A program made the position numbers and the translations under genes. Shown here one piece after another: positions 1 through 8,562 of a DNA stretch of 17,405 nucleotides (its first letter is position 1; each line of letters starts with the position of its first letter). The DNA is taken from contig JAFDBW010000160.1 of assembly GCA_019313105.1 (NCBI GenBank), positions 1 through 17,405 of the forward strand, read 5' to 3'. The notes beneath the pieces are model-generated. The model saw only the letters and a list, made by a program, of their open reading frames with translations, was not told the DNA's origin and searched no databases. This DNA is from Deltaproteobacteria bacterium. GTDB lineage: Bacteria; Desulfobacterota; Desulfuromonadia; Desulfuromonadales; BM103.

Positions 1-28
1 CAATCTGCTATGGTGAGGATCTCAATTC

Positions 29-568
29 TCAACTTTTAAGAATAAACACTAAATTACAATAACTTATAAACCAGAGAAAAAAAATCCTCCAGGTTGCTAT
101 TCTTCCCGGGCCTAACCCTTTGACTCTTTTCAACGCATCCAGAGAGCCAAAGTCGCCATTTTTTTGACGGTCAATATGGATTTTTTCGGGCAGTTTCTTA
201 CCGATTCCCGGCAGCGCCACCCAATCGGACCTGTTCATCCGGTCAGGGTGCAAAGTAATGCCCAAAGCAATTCCCTTCCCGGCTGACATCCATCCTCGCT
301 GGACAATCTCAATTTTCTGATCTTTTTTGGCGATCGCGTAGCGTGCACCGTTGATCGCAGGCTTAACATAACTCTCTGCAGACGGTGATAGGTGAGCGGA
401 GGAAAAAATCGTCAATTCTATGACGTCGAGAACGAACAAACCGTCATTTAATTGATACACTCCCGACGACGAACCGGGTCCGGACAACTCAAAATGCAGA
501 TAATTCGATTCAGAAGGCAAATTAAGTGGCAGGTCCTCCATTAGGGGGGACCACTGCATCAAAAGCAT
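29..568 (-). CDS. ComEA-like helix-hairpin-helix protein, ends probably frameshifted
   Basis: The C-terminal third carries a double helix-hairpin-helix of the ComEA type: LPGIGKKLPEKI at about residues 119-130 and VKGLGPGRIATW at 149-160, followed in the family by a short tail. HhH pairs bind DNA backbone without sequence preference; in ComEA this serves DNA uptake, but the role of this protein is unknown. Residues 20-110 are an unrecognised domain. Both ends look wrong. The ATG at 568 has no ribosome binding site and no signal or membrane segment. A GTG at 612 in the neighbouring frame begins a hydrophobic stretch (VPPAPVVLAASVF) that would join this frame if the T6 run at 573-578 were one base longer. 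After residue 163 the T8 run at 77-84 leads into a 16-residue hydrophobic tail, whereas one T fewer gives FFSGL and a stop. It lies 60 nt after cimA. The HhH call is firm; start, end and intactness are not. Confidence 0.72.
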   Translation of the reverse strand: MLLMQWSPLMEDLPLNLPSESNYLHFELSGPGSSSGVYQLNDGLFVLDVIELTIFSSAHLSPSAESYVKPAINGARYAIAKKDQKIEIVQRGWMSAGKGIALGITLHPDRMNRSDWVALPGIGKKLPEKIHIDRQKNGDFGSLDALKRVKGLGPGRIATWRIFFLWFISYCNLVFILKS

Positions 569-628
569 AGCGAAAAAACAGATGCCGCCAGCACGACTGG
601 AGCGGGCGGCACTTGCGAAAAGACCTGA

Positions 629-2200
629 CTATTCGGCATGGTCGCGCATCAGTTTGTACTGTAGCGCATCGATTAGTGCCTGGTAGGAAGCATCGATAAT
701 GTTATCACTGACACCGACCGTGCCCCAACGCCCGGTCTTGTCGCCGGACTCGATCAGGACGCGCGTCACGGATGCGGTCCCTTTGCCGGCAGGAAGGACA
801 CGAACCTTGTAGTCGAACAGCTTCATCTCCTTGAGTTGCGGGTAAAACTGCTCAAGAGCCTTGCGCAATGCGTGGTCAAGGGCATTGACTGGCCCATTGC
901 CCTCAGCCGCCGTGTGCTCGATACGACCGCCAACTTTGACCTGGATCGTCGCTTCCGAGGTGGGCATATCGTCTTCATGCCGCTTGGTGTCAATGACCCG
1001 GAAGCCAATCACCGAGAAGTAGTTGCGCAGTTCTCCCAGAGCTCGCCGCATGAGCAATTCGAAGGAGGCCTCGGCCCCTTCGAACTGGAAGCCCTGGTTT
1101 TCGAGAGACTTGATATCTTCGAGGATCTCCAGTGTCACCGGATCCTTGCTATCGAGATTAATATTGAACTGTTCCGCTTTGGCGAGGATATTCGAGCGGC
1201 CCGAGAGATCCGAGACCAGCACGCGTGTCACGTTGCCGACCTTTTCCGGGCGCATATGCTCGTATGTTTCCGGATGTCTTTGAATCGCGGAAACGTGCAC
1301 ACCTCCCTTGTGAGCAAATGCAGAGTTGCCGACATACGGCTGATGCTTGTTCGGAACCAGGTTGGCCAGCTCGTAGATATAGCGCGAGGCGATTCTCAGG
1401 CTCTGCAGCTGTTCATCAGAGACACAGTCCCGGGCCATCTTCAACCTCAGGGCGGGGATGATTGAACACAGGTTGGCATTACCGCAGCGTTCGCCAAAAC
1501 CGTTGATCGTCCCCTGGACATGCACAGCACCATTTTCAACCGCAACCAGTGAGTTGGCCACAGCACATTCGCTGTCATTGTGCGCATGGATGCCAAGTGG
1601 TGTCTTGATGTTCTTTTTGATCTTCTTGATAATGTCGGCCACCTCATAGGGCAAGGTCCCGCCATTGGTATCACAAAGCACGATACAATCGACACCGGCC
1701 TGCTGGGCAGCCTCCAGTGTCTTGATGGCATATTCCGGGTTGGCTTTGTAACCGTCAAAAAAATGTTCTGCATCATAGATAACTTCCGGAACGTTTTCCT
1801 TCAGGTATGCCAGGGAGTCGTAGATCAGCTCAAGGTTCTCCTCCAGGCTGATGCGCAGCGCCTCGCGCACATGGAAATCCCAGGTCTTGCCAAAGATCGT
1901 GACTGCATCCGGTTCGGCCTGGATCAGGGTCTGGATATTATTGTCCTTTGCAGGCGTGGTCTTGGCCCTGCGGGTCGAGCCAAAAGCAGCTACCTTGGTA
2001 TGTTTCAGGACGATCTTTTTTACATCTTTGAAAAAAGCGATGTCCTTGGGATTGGAACCGGGCCAGCCACCTTCGATATAGTCGATACCAAGTTCATCAA
2101 GCTTCTCGGCAATCTTGATCTTGTCTGCAACAAGAAAAGAAACATCTTCAGCCTGTGTACCATCACGCAATGTCGTATCATACAGAAAAACTCTGCTCAT
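629..2200 (-). CDS. cimA: (R)-citramalate synthase
   Basis: The enzyme condenses acetyl-CoA with pyruvate to (R)-citramalate, the first step of the threonine-independent route to isoleucine in the cytoplasm. The 523-residue protein has the HMGL-like TIM barrel at about residues 4-275, with the catalytic/metal motif TTLRDGTQ (9-16), the metal-binding HAH (205-207) and [11 protein letters not shown] (233-243). The C-terminal LeuA-type allosteric dimerisation domain lies at about 395-520. The length and the barrel opening [15 protein letters not shown] fit the long citramalate synthase subfamily better than 2-isopropylmalate synthase or homocitrate synthase. Start: ATG preceded by GGGAGAAG with good spacing. 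It lies 35 nt after lysC, so the two are probably cotranscribed, which couples aspartate-family and isoleucine supply. Feedback inhibition by isoleucine is usual for the family; nothing in the DNA here shows further regulation. Confidence 0.95.
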   Translation of the reverse strand: MSRVFLYDTTLRDGTQAEDVSFLVADKIKIAEKLDELGIDYIEGGWPGSNPKDIAFFKDVKKIVLKHTKVAAFGSTRRAKTTPAKDNNIQTLIQAEPDAVTIFGKTWDFHVREALRISLEENLELIYDSLAYLKENVPEVIYDAEHFFDGYKANPEYAIKTLEAAQQAGVDCIVLCDTNGGTLPYEVADIIKKIKKNIKTPLGIHAHNDSECAVANSLVAVENGAVHVQGTINGFGERCGNANLCSIIPALRLKMARDCVSDEQLQSLRIASRYIYELANLVPNKHQPYVGNSAFAHKGGVHVSAIQRHPETYEHMRPEKVGNVTRVLVSDLSGRSNILAKAEQFNINLDSKDPVTLEILEDIKSLENQGFQFEGAEASFELLMRRALGELRNYFSVIGFRVIDTKRHEDDMPTSEATIQVKVGGRIEHTAAEGNGPVNALDHALRKALEQFYPQLKEMKLFDYKVRVLPAGKGTASVTRVLIESGDKTGRWGTVGVSDNIIDASYQALIDALQYKLMRDHAE

Positions 2201-2235
2201 GATCTTCTCCCGGACATCTGTTCTGCAGGGGGCTG

Positions 2236-3468
2236 CTATTCCTCGCCCACCTGCCCCTTATCCAAACCGAAAGCTTCGTGTAGAACGCGTACGGCCAGCT
2301 CGGTATACTTGTCGTCAATCACACAAGAGACCTTGATTTCACTCGTCGAAATCATCTGGATGTTGACCCCTTCGGCAGACAGGGTTTCAAACATCTTGCT
2401 GGCAATACCTGAATGCGAACGCATCCCGACGCCGATAATCGACACCTTGGCAATCGATTCGTTGGTCTGCACGCCGGCAGCGCCAATTCTTGTAGCGGTC
2501 TCCTCGACGATCTTCAGCGCCTTCTTGAAATCCCCACGAGGCACGGTAAACGTCAAATCCGTGAACCCTTCATGGGAAACATTCTGAATAATCATGTCGA
2601 CCATGATGTTCGCCTTCGAAAGCGGTGAAAACAACTGGGCCGCTACTCCAGGCTTGTCCGGAACGCGCATCACGGCAATTTTCGCTTCGTCCTTGTTGTA
2701 TGCGATACCTGAAACCAGGACCGTTTCCATATCTGCATCCTCCTTCGTCACCAGGGTCCCTGGGTTGTCATTTAGGCTGGAACGTACATGAACGACCACG
2801 TTGTATTTTTTGGCAAACTCGACCGACCGCAGCTGCAACACCTTGGACCCGAGCGACGCCATTTCGAGCATCTCGTCGTAAGAGACCTTTTCCATCTTGG
2901 AGGCCTCCGGGACAATCCGCGGGTCTGTGGTATAAACACCGTCGACATCGGTCAGGATCTCGCAAACATCGGCTTGCAAAGCTGCCGCGACAGCGACCGC
3001 TGAGGTATCCGAGCCACCACGACCCAGAGTCGTGATGTTGTTGTCACGGTCAATGCCCTGGAAGCCCGCGACAATCACGATCGTGCCGTTGTGCAGGTCC
3101 TCACGGATGTTGGTATCCTGGATCTCCTCGATACGCGCTTTTGAAGAGGAGTTGTCCGTGTAAATCGGTATCTGCCAGCCGAGGTAGCTCTTGGCCTTAT
3201 ACCCCATGGACTGCAGGGCCATGGACAAGAGTGCAATAGAGACCTGTTCGCCGGCAGCAACAAGGACATCATACTCGCGTTCGCTCGGAAATTCACACAT
3301 CTCTTCAGCAAGAGCGACCAGTTTGTTGGTCTCACCCGCCATCGCCGAAACGACGACAACCATGTCGTTACCTTCATCGTAGGTACGCGCAACCCGCCTG
3401 GCGACATTCTGGATTTTTTCGATGGTCCCTACTGAGGTGCCACCATACTTTTGAACCACCAGTGCCAT
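2236..3468 (-). CDS. lysC: Aspartate kinase (alpha chain, ACT-regulated)
   Basis: This kinase phosphorylates L-aspartate to 4-aspartyl phosphate, the committed step to lysine (and diaminopimelate for the wall), threonine and methionine. The 410-residue protein has the amino-acid kinase fold at about residues 1-245, with the ATP/substrate motif [10 protein letters not shown] (5-14) and [11 protein letters not shown] (40-50). Two ACT domains follow, at about 262-335 and 343-405; they bind lysine and/or threonine in this class. The length matches the Bacillus-type or Corynebacterium-type two-ACT enzyme, and there is no homoserine dehydrogenase fusion. Start: ATG with AGGAAGGG about 10 nt upstream. 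An in-frame ATG at 2730 carries its own perfect Shine-Dalgarno sequence and would make the ACT-only beta subunit (see the separate entry). It is separated from tsaE by 125 nt holding candidate promoters and followed by cimA. Confidence 0.96.
   Translation of the reverse strand: MALVVQKYGGTSVGTIEKIQNVARRVARTYDEGNDMVVVVSAMAGETNKLVALAEEMCEFPSEREYDVLVAAGEQVSIALLSMALQSMGYKAKSYLGWQIPIYTDNSSSKARIEEIQDTNIREDLHNGTIVIVAGFQGIDRDNNITTLGRGGSDTSAVAVAAALQADVCEILTDVDGVYTTDPRIVPEASKMEKVSYDEMLEMASLGSKVLQLRSVEFAKKYNVVVHVRSSLNDNPGTLVTKEDADMETVLVSGIAYNKDEAKIAVMRVPDKPGVAAQLFSPLSKANIMVDMIIQNVSHEGFTDLTFTVPRGDFKKALKIVEETATRIGAAGVQTNESIAKVSIIGVGMRSHSGIASKMFETLSAEGVNIQMISTSEIKVSCVIDDKYTELAVRVLHEAFGLDKGQVGEE
2728..2745 (-). 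promoter_or_regulatory. Internal ribosome binding site for an aspartate kinase beta subunit
   Basis: Inside lysC the minus strand reads AAGGAGG (2745-2739), then 8 nt, then an in-frame ATG (2730-2728) encoding Met247. Translation from here gives a 164-residue product ending at 2236 that holds exactly the two ACT domains. Nested alpha/beta aspartate kinases made this way are established in Bacillus and Corynebacterium, where the enzyme is an alpha2beta2 tetramer. The full consensus Shine-Dalgarno, ideal spacing and placement at the domain boundary all support use of this site. That it is used in this organism is inference. Confidence 0.72.
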
Positions 3469-3485
3469 CTGTGCTCAACCCTTCC

Positions 3486-3512
3486 TGACACGGCTCGATG
3501 CCGAACCTGTCA
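3486..3512 (-). other. Bulged hairpin in the lysC leader
   Basis: In the leader RNA, TGACA and CGGC (split by a 4-nt bulge, GGTT) can pair with GCCG and TGTCA around a 5-nt loop. The 3' arm abuts the lysC Shine-Dalgarno at 3478-3485. Only transcripts from the upstream candidate promoter would carry the whole stem. The stem is short and could be chance; no known riboswitch fits in a leader of about 70 nt. Confidence 0.25.
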
Positions 3513-3542
3513 TTAGTAAAATTCCCCCTCAATCGGAGTCAA
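3512..3542 (-). promoter_or_regulatory. Candidate proximal lysC promoter
   Basis: A TTGACT -35 box (3542-3537) is followed, 18-19 nt on, by TACTAA/ACTAAT (3518-3512) as a weak -10. The -35 is 5/6 to consensus, but the spacing is long and the -10 poor. It could be a secondary start or only a chance match. The expected leader is about 35 nt. Confidence 0.35.
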
Positions 3543-3548
3543 GTGCTT

Positions 3549-3577
3549 TTAATAACAGTAATCCTGCCGGTCGTCAA
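3549..3577 (-). promoter_or_regulatory. Candidate distal lysC promoter
   Basis: TTGACG (3577-3572), a 17-nt spacer and TATTAA (3554-3549) make a reasonable sigma70-type promoter in the 125-nt gap between tsaE and lysC. It is the better of two overlapping candidates here. It would give lysC-cimA a leader of about 70 nt and partial independence from the long upstream operon. Confidence 0.5.
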
Positions 3578-3593
3578 AGCTTTTCGCGGAATA

Positions 3594-4091
3594 TCAGGAG
3601 GAGATATCAACAGCTGTCCATTTTCGCACAAGCTGACCAAGAAGCTCCCCTCCGCGATCGTCCCTGGCCGTAAAATGAAGCCTGCGCCGGTCCCCGCCGA
3701 GAGATTCTATGGCAACCTCCAATGAGGAGATCAAAGATCCACTCATGCGATCTGCCCACTCGACCAGGGTCAGCCCCTCGCCCTCGGCATATTCGTCATA
3801 ACCGAGGTCGGCAAGGTCATCAACCTGAGCAAGACGATAAAGATCAAAATGGTAGAGTGGGAAACGCCCCTGGTGAATATTCAGTAAGGTGTAGCTCGGG
3901 CTGGTCACCGGTGAAGACGGCGCAACCCCGAGGCCGTCACCAACCCCCTGTGCAAAACAGGTTTTTCCGGCTCCCAGCTGACCACTGAGGAGGACAACCA
4001 GTCCGGCTTCGGCAAGACGGCCGAAGATCCGTCCGAGTTCACGGGTTTCCGTGGCGCTGCAAGTTGTCGTTTCCCATGCCTGCAAGGTCAT
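3594..4091 (-). CDS. tsaE: tRNA t6A synthesis ATPase TsaE
   Basis: TsaE is the P-loop ATPase that works with TsaB and TsaD (TsaC supplies the threonylcarbamoyl-AMP) to make N6-threonylcarbamoyl-adenosine at position 37 of ANN-decoding tRNAs. The 165-residue sequence shows Walker A GQLGAGKT (37-44), the family motif SPVTSPSYTL (60-69), HFDLYR (81-86) and the Walker B-like VEWADR (110-115), all in family order and at the usual length. Its ATG overlaps the stop of the CBS gene by 4 nt (ATGA), so the two are translationally coupled. A pairing of nnr with tsaE is common in bacteria, and here a CBS gene sits between them. Both CAU tRNAs in this window are of the class that can carry A37 modification; the elongator has A37 in its loop. 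It ends the long operon as far as spacing shows. Confidence 0.95.
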   Translation of the reverse strand: MTLQAWETTTCSATETRELGRIFGRLAEAGLVVLLSGQLGAGKTCFAQGVGDGLGVAPSSPVTSPSYTLLNIHQGRFPLYHFDLYRLAQVDDLADLGYDEYAEGEGLTLVEWADRMSGSLISSLEVAIESLGGDRRRLHFTARDDRGGELLGQLVRKWTAVDISS

Positions 4092-4537
4092 TCGCTCATA
4101 CTACGGATAATATCGAGACGGCTGACAACCCCGACCATCCGGCCGTCAGACAAGACCGGCACCAGATGGATCTTGTTGTCGACCATCAGGCTGGCTATCG
4201 TTGGAACCGAGTCTTCCGGCGCACAGGTCACGACATCCCGGCCGCAGATTTCTTCTACCCTGCGCGCGGTGACCTTGCGTACTTCCTCGGTGAACTTCTT
4301 CGGGCTTTCCAGGTAGATGACCCAGTCGAAAAGCGAAATTACCGTAGGGATATGCAGAGGCTTGTCCTGTTCGACAAGATCCGTCTGGGTAACCATCCCC
4401 ACCAGCTTCCCGGCATCGTCGACAACCGGCATGGCGTTGACATTGTACTCGACGAATTTCTTCGCCAGGGCGGTGATCTCTGTGTCCGGATGTACGGTAT
4501 GTATCTCTTTGGTCATGATATCGGCGGCGGTCAGCAT
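4088..4537 (-). CDS. Two-CBS-domain protein, putative adenylate sensor
   Basis: The 149-residue protein is essentially a Bateman module: CBS 1 at about residues 5-60 (ADIMTKEIHTVHPDTEI, then VVDDAGKLVGMVTQTDLV) and CBS 2 at about 90-148 (CGRDVVTCAPEDSV, then VPVLSDGRMVGVVSRLDII). A linker with IPTVISLFDWVIYLES joins them. There is no signal peptide, membrane segment or fused catalytic domain. CBS pairs bind adenosine nucleotides such as AMP, ATP, NAD or S-adenosylmethionine, and a few bind c-di-AMP; the ligand here cannot be told from sequence. Its ATG follows the nnr stop directly, with GGGAGGG just upstream, and its stop overlaps tsaE, so it is made together with both. A role in sensing nucleotide or NAD state is inference from context. 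Confidence 0.88.
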   Translation of the reverse strand: MLTAADIMTKEIHTVHPDTEITALAKKFVEYNVNAMPVVDDAGKLVGMVTQTDLVEQDKPLHIPTVISLFDWVIYLESPKKFTEEVRKVTARRVEEICGRDVVTCAPEDSVPTIASLMVDNKIHLVPVLSDGRMVGVVSRLDIIRSMSE

Positions 4538-6094
4538 TTAACCCTCCCTTGCCAGAGCCTGCCGTGCAGCAGGCAGTTCGTTGATCAGGTCGGTGGCCAA
4601 CAACCCGGCATCACCGAATCTCGGTTGCAATCTCTCCGCGGCTAAACCGTGCAGGTAAACCGCCAGGGTCGCCGCAGACATTGCAGACAGGCCTTGGGCC
4701 AGCAGGCTGCCTATCAAACCGGTCAAGACGTCCCCCATACCGCCGCTGGCCATTCCGGCATGGCCCGTCGTATTGACGTGAACCGTGCCATCCGGTGCGG
4801 CGATAAGAGTTCGCGCCCCCTTGAGCACCAAGGTCACCTTGTACTGCGTGGCAAAATCTTTCGCCACGTCAAATCGATCTTTCTGAATCTCTGCGACCAA
4901 CAGCCCGGACAGACGTGACATATCACCGGGGTGCGGGGTCAGAATAATGTCACGATCTGGCTGCTGCCCCAGTATCGACAGGTGCCCAACCAGGGCGTTC
5001 AAGCCATCAGCGTCGATGACGACAGGCTGATCCGTGTCCTGGAGTAAACGGCGCACCAGGCTGCTCACTTCTGCTCCTGTACCCAGTCCCGGGCCGATGG
5101 CCAGTGCCTGTTTGCCTTCTGCCGAGGCCAGAATATCCTCCAGGGTCGACATGCAGACTTCCCCCTCCAGTTCATCAAGGGGCACTGTCATAACTTCAGC
5201 CAACCTCGCAACGACACCGGGCTGCACACCTCTGGGGCAAAGCAAGGTAACCAGCCCTGCCCCCCCGCGCATACCCGCTTCAGCCGCCATTACAGCTGCA
5301 CCGCACTTTCCAGTGGACCCGGCAAGAAGCAGCAGATGCCCAAAGGTGCCTTTATGCCCGGCTATACTTCTTATTGGCAGCAGAGACCTTGCTTCCTCTG
5401 CATCGATCAACCGACACTCGGCGACGGTCTCGTAGACGACCTGCTTCGGGATACCAATATCTGCAATAACCAGTTCACCCACATGCAGGGCTCCGGGGAA
5501 AGTCACCTGACCGATCTTCGGGAAGGCAAATGAAACCGTCAGGTCAGCGTTAACCGCGTCACCCATGATCCGGCCGGTCGAGCCATCAATCCCGGACGGA
5601 ATGTCGACAGAGACTACCGGGCAGGCCTGGCAGTTCATCCAGCCAATTGCTTCCAGGAACAGGCCTTCCAGAGGTTTGTCAAGCCCGGTACCAAACAGGG
5701 CGTCGACAATCACGCTGAACTCATCAGCATCATCAAGCACGGCGTAAAGTTGGTTCTCGGTCTTCACATGAACAATTTGTCCGCCACAGTTGGCCAACGC
5801 CAGGGCATTGACTGCAGCGTCACCGGCGACCTCTTCCGCAGCGGCCAAAACCAGGGTTAGGACGTCCCAGTCGTTGTCCAGCAGATGTCGAGCGATCACG
5901 TAGCCATCGCCACCGTTGTTGCCTTTACCAGCGAACACCAGCGCACGCTGGAACCCACGCGTTGCATAACGCGAATTGATTTCCTCCGCCACACGCCGGC
6001 CGGCATTCTCCATCAGGACAACGCCGGGGATGCCAACTTCATCAATCGCCCGGCGATCAACCGCCTGCATTTGTTGTGCGGTCAGGACCTTCAT
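4538..6094 (-). CDS. nnr: Bifunctional NAD(P)H-hydrate epimerase / ADP-dependent dehydratase
   Basis: This enzyme repairs damaged NADH and NADPH: the N-terminal half interconverts the R and S hydrates and the C-terminal half dehydrates the S form using ADP. The 518 residues fit the fused form. Epimerase (YjeF_N) spans about 1-215, with LMENAGR (27-33), GKGNNGGDGYVIAR (56-69), VDALFGTGL and VSVDIPSGIDG. Dehydratase (carbohydrate-kinase-like) spans about 232-510, with AGHKGTFGHLLLLAGS, AIGPGLG, VVIDADGLNAL, ILTPHPGDMSRL, the nucleotide-loop region LVLKGARTLI and SGGMGDVLTG with the catalytic aspartate. No key motif is missing. Its ATG overlaps the acpS stop by 4 nt (ATGA), and the CBS gene starts right after its TAA, so it sits in the middle of the operon. 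Confidence 0.96.
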   Translation of the reverse strand: MKVLTAQQMQAVDRRAIDEVGIPGVVLMENAGRRVAEEINSRYATRGFQRALVFAGKGNNGGDGYVIARHLLDNDWDVLTLVLAAAEEVAGDAAVNALALANCGGQIVHVKTENQLYAVLDDADEFSVIVDALFGTGLDKPLEGLFLEAIGWMNCQACPVVSVDIPSGIDGSTGRIMGDAVNADLTVSFAFPKIGQVTFPGALHVGELVIADIGIPKQVVYETVAECRLIDAEEARSLLPIRSIAGHKGTFGHLLLLAGSTGKCGAAVMAAEAGMRGGAGLVTLLCPRGVQPGVVARLAEVMTVPLDELEGEVCMSTLEDILASAEGKQALAIGPGLGTGAEVSSLVRRLLQDTDQPVVIDADGLNALVGHLSILGQQPDRDIILTPHPGDMSRLSGLLVAEIQKDRFDVAKDFATQYKVTLVLKGARTLIAAPDGTVHVNTTGHAGMASGGMGDVLTGLIGSLLAQGLSAMSAATLAVYLHGLAAERLQPRFGDAGLLATDLINELPAARQALAREG

Positions 6095-6474
6095 AAGCTT
6101 TCCAGGATCACGGTGGCAACAGCGTAGTCACCGTCATGGCTATAGGACAAGTGTACCATCTGAACACGCTTTTCGCGCGCTATCTCGTCCGCCCTGCCGG
6201 ACAGGACCAGGTCGGGGCGACCGAGTTCATCGGGAACAACTTCCATATCATGCCAGCTGATGCCATCACGCCACCCCGTGCCAAAGGCCTTGAGACACGA
6301 TTCCTTGGCAGCAAAGCGTGCCGCCAGGTGTTGGGACGGGTCTGCCTTTGCAAAAGCATACTGCCGTTCACCAAGGGTAAAAAGCCGCTCCAGGAGAGCG
6401 GTCTTTTGATCTTCTACGAATTTCCGGAAACGCGCGACCCTGGCCAGATCGGTTCCCAGGCCGACAATCGGCAT
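6091..6474 (-). CDS. acpS: Holo-[acyl-carrier-protein] synthase
   Basis: AcpS moves 4'-phosphopantetheine from coenzyme A to the conserved serine of acyl carrier protein, activating it for fatty acid synthesis. The 127-residue protein has both metal-binding segments: GLGTDLARVARF (5-16, with Asp9) and FAAKESCLKAFGTG (54-67, with Glu58). The C-terminal strand HLSYSHDGDYAVATVI completes the fold. Length is typical of the trimeric AcpS family and shorter than Sfp-type enzymes. The ATG has AGGAGC 6 nt upstream. It starts 2 nt after pdxJ and overlaps nnr by 4 nt. A pdxJ-acpS pairing also occurs in Escherichia coli, so this is an old arrangement. Confidence 0.95.
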   Translation of the reverse strand: MPIVGLGTDLARVARFRKFVEDQKTALLERLFTLGERQYAFAKADPSQHLAARFAAKESCLKAFGTGWRDGISWHDMEVVPDELGRPDLVLSGRADEIAREKRVQMVHLSYSHDGDYAVATVILESL

Positions 6475-6476
6475 AA

Positions 6477-7193
6477 TCAGCTCCTGTGGACCAGCTCAGC
6501 CATCTCACGCACCGCCCGGTCGAGTCCGACCAGAACCGCCCGCGAGATGATGCTGTGACCAATATTGTATTCCTCAACTCCTCCGAGGGCGAGCACCGGT
6601 CGGATGTTCCGGTAGTTGAGCCCATGTCCTGCGTTAACCCGCAACCCAAGCTTCCGGCTTGCCTTTATGGTCTCTTCAATTTTGGCCAGCTCGGGTGCCT
6701 TTTCATGCCCTTTGGCGCCGCAGTAGGATCCGGTATGGATCTCTATGAAATCGGCCTTGACCCGCGCACTGGCCTTCAACTGCTCAAGGTCAGGGTCGAC
6801 AAACAGGCTGACCGTGATCCCGGCCTGATGTAGCAGCTCAATCTGCTTGGTCAGGGGCTGGATATACCCGGCAACGTCAAGTCCACCCTCAGTGGTCAGT
6901 TCCTGGCGTTTTTCCGGCACCAGGGTGACGTAATCCGGGACGATCTTCATGGCAATGGCCACCATTTCATCGGTCGCCGCCATTTCCAGATTCAGGTGGG
7001 TTTGCACCGTCCGTTTCAGGATCATGACATCCCGGTCCTGGATATGTCTGCGGTCTTCACGCAGATGCACCGTGATACCATCGGCACCGGCCAGCTCGGC
7101 AATCGCAGCAGCAGAAACCGGGTCAGGCTCAGTCCCGCCCCGGGCTTGGCGGATCGTCGCAATGTGATCGACATTGACTCCAAGTTTTGCCAT
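6477..7193 (-). CDS. pdxJ: Pyridoxine 5'-phosphate synthase
   Basis: PdxJ closes the pyridine ring of vitamin B6 in the deoxyxylulose 5-phosphate-dependent route, joining DXP with 3-amino-2-oxopropyl phosphate to give pyridoxine 5'-phosphate. The 238-residue TIM barrel begins with the family signature [17 protein letters not shown] (4-20) and includes [40 protein letters not shown], and near the end [13 protein letters not shown]. Length is normal. The start ATG lies 1 nt after the glmM stop with AGGAGC upstream. Its presence implies the DXP-dependent B6 pathway and not the PdxST route; other pathway genes are not in this window. Confidence 0.97.
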   Translation of the reverse strand: MAKLGVNVDHIATIRQARGGTEPDPVSAAAIAELAGADGITVHLREDRRHIQDRDVMILKRTVQTHLNLEMAATDEMVAIAMKIVPDYVTLVPEKRQELTTEGGLDVAGYIQPLTKQIELLHQAGITVSLFVDPDLEQLKASARVKADFIEIHTGSYCGAKGHEKAPELAKIEETIKASRKLGLRVNAGHGLNYRNIRPVLALGGVEEYNIGHSIISRAVLVGLDRAVREMAELVHRS

Positions 7194-7194
7194 G

Positions 7195-8562
7195 TTATGC
7201 TCCTGAATCTTCCCCGATGGATGACTTCACCAACTCGGCGATCTGGTTGGCCATGCCGGTAATTTCATCCTGGTTCTGCCCTTCGAGCATAATCCGCATC
7301 AAGGGTTCGGTCCCCGAGTAGCGGATCAGGACACGACCGGTATCATTCAGTCGCCTCTCGACATCCTCGATCAAGCGCTGGACATCAGGGAGCTGTTCGA
7401 GGGGCAAGCGCTGCCGCACCCGTACATTGACAAGAATCTGTGGCAACGGACGCATGACTGATGCCAGCTCGGAGAGGCGTTTGCCGCTTTTCTGGATGAT
7501 AGCCAGGACCTGCAAGGCGGAAATAATGCCATCACCGGTCGTGTTGTGCTCCAGGAAAATCATGTGCCCGGACTGTTCCCCGCCGAAGCAGTAACCATTG
7601 CGGCGCATCTCTTCGACCACATAACGATCACCGACATCGGTCTTAATGATTCTACCGCCTGCATTGCGCAGGGCGATGTCGAGCCCCATGTTCGACATGA
7701 CCGTGGCGACGACCGTTTTTTGCGACAGCGTGTCACATTTCAGCATTTCAATACCGCAGATAGCCATGATGTGGTCACCGTCAACCTCGCGGCCTTGCTC
7801 ATCGACAAAGATACAACGATCGGCATCGCCATCGAGAGCAATGCCAAGGTCCGCACCATGCTCGAGGACGGCCTTGGAGATCACCTCAGGGTGGGTTGAA
7901 CCGCAACCGGCGTTGATATTCGTTCCATCCGGATTGACGCCATATGCAAAGACCTGGGCGCCCAACTCCTCCAGTACCGCCGGGGCAACCCGGTAGGCGG
8001 CGCCGTGAGCGCAATCGAGGAAGATTTTCAGGCCGGTCAGGTCGAGTTCCCGTGGAAACGTGTTCTTCAGGAAAACGATATAGCGTCCGATGGCGTCATC
8101 AACGCGAAATGCCTTGCCGACCGCTTCGGCGGTTGGCCGCAGGGAATCGATCCGCTCGGAAAAAAACAGGTCTTCAATCTTCAGTTCGAGGTCGTCGGGG
8201 AGTTTGAAGCCGTCGCGGGCAAAAAACTTTATGCCGTTGTCCTGATAGGGGTTGTGCGAGGCGGAAATCACCACCCCTGCATCGGCCCGCATCGAAGCGG
8301 TAATGAACGCGATGCCCGGGGTGGGTAGAGGCCCGACCAGCAAGACATCGACCCCCATGGAACAGATCCCTGCAGCAAGGGCATTCTCGATCATGTATCC
8401 GGAAAGGCGTGTGTCCTTGCCGATGACAATCCGGCTGCGCCGGTCATCATGTTTAAAGACATAAGCTGCGGCACGACCCAACTGCATGGCCATTTCTGTG
8501 GTCATGGGATGTTTGTTGGCAATGCCGCGCACCCCGTCAGTCCCAAAAAGCTTTTTGGTCAT
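7195..8562 (-). CDS. glmM: Phosphoglucosamine mutase
   Basis: GlmM converts glucosamine 6-phosphate to glucosamine 1-phosphate on the way to UDP-GlcNAc for peptidoglycan and lipopolysaccharide. The 455-residue protein opens with [12 protein letters not shown] (5-16), has the catalytic phosphoserine loop [16 protein letters not shown] with Ser102, the magnesium loop DGDADR (244-249), the sugar-binding GGEQSGH, and the C-terminal phosphate-binding [12 protein letters not shown]. All motifs match GlmM and not phosphomannomutase. Its ATG overlaps the ybbR stop by 4 nt. The cdaA-ybbR-glmM order is the conserved c-di-AMP locus; in Firmicutes CdaA and GlmM interact physically and GlmM lowers cyclase activity. 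Whether that holds in this lineage is not shown by sequence. Confidence 0.97.
   Translation of the reverse strand: MTKKLFGTDGVRGIANKHPMTTEMAMQLGRAAAYVFKHDDRRSRIVIGKDTRLSGYMIENALAAGICSMGVDVLLVGPLPTPGIAFITASMRADAGVVISASHNPYQDNGIKFFARDGFKLPDDLELKIEDLFFSERIDSLRPTAEAVGKAFRVDDAIGRYIVFLKNTFPRELDLTGLKIFLDCAHGAAYRVAPAVLEELGAQVFAYGVNPDGTNINAGCGSTHPEVISKAVLEHGADLGIALDGDADRCIFVDEQGREVDGDHIMAICGIEMLKCDTLSQKTVVATVMSNMGLDIALRNAGGRIIKTDVGDRYVVEEMRRNGYCFGGEQSGHMIFLEHNTTGDGIISALQVLAIIQKSGKRLSELASVMRPLPQILVNVRVRQRLPLEQLPDVQRLIEDVERRLNDTGRVLIRYSGTEPLMRIMLEGQNQDEITGMANQIAELVKSSIGEDSGA

Noticed and set aside
1..28. Terminator after the HhH gene
   Set aside because: Only a 4-bp palindrome (TGAGGATCTCA) is visible in the AT-rich edge; it is too weak to call.
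836..1465. A 209-codon plus-strand frame opposite cimA
   Set aside because: It mirrors cimA codon use; the sequence is low in hydrophobic patterning and resembles no family.
1580..2587. A 335-codon plus-strand open frame spanning the cimA-lysC junction
   Set aside because: It is antisense to two well-supported genes, with no domain, ribosome binding site or promoter that I could support.
3469..3593. Lysine riboswitch upstream of lysC
   Set aside because: The leader would be about 70 nt at most, far shorter than the lysine aptamer, and the conserved junction elements are absent.
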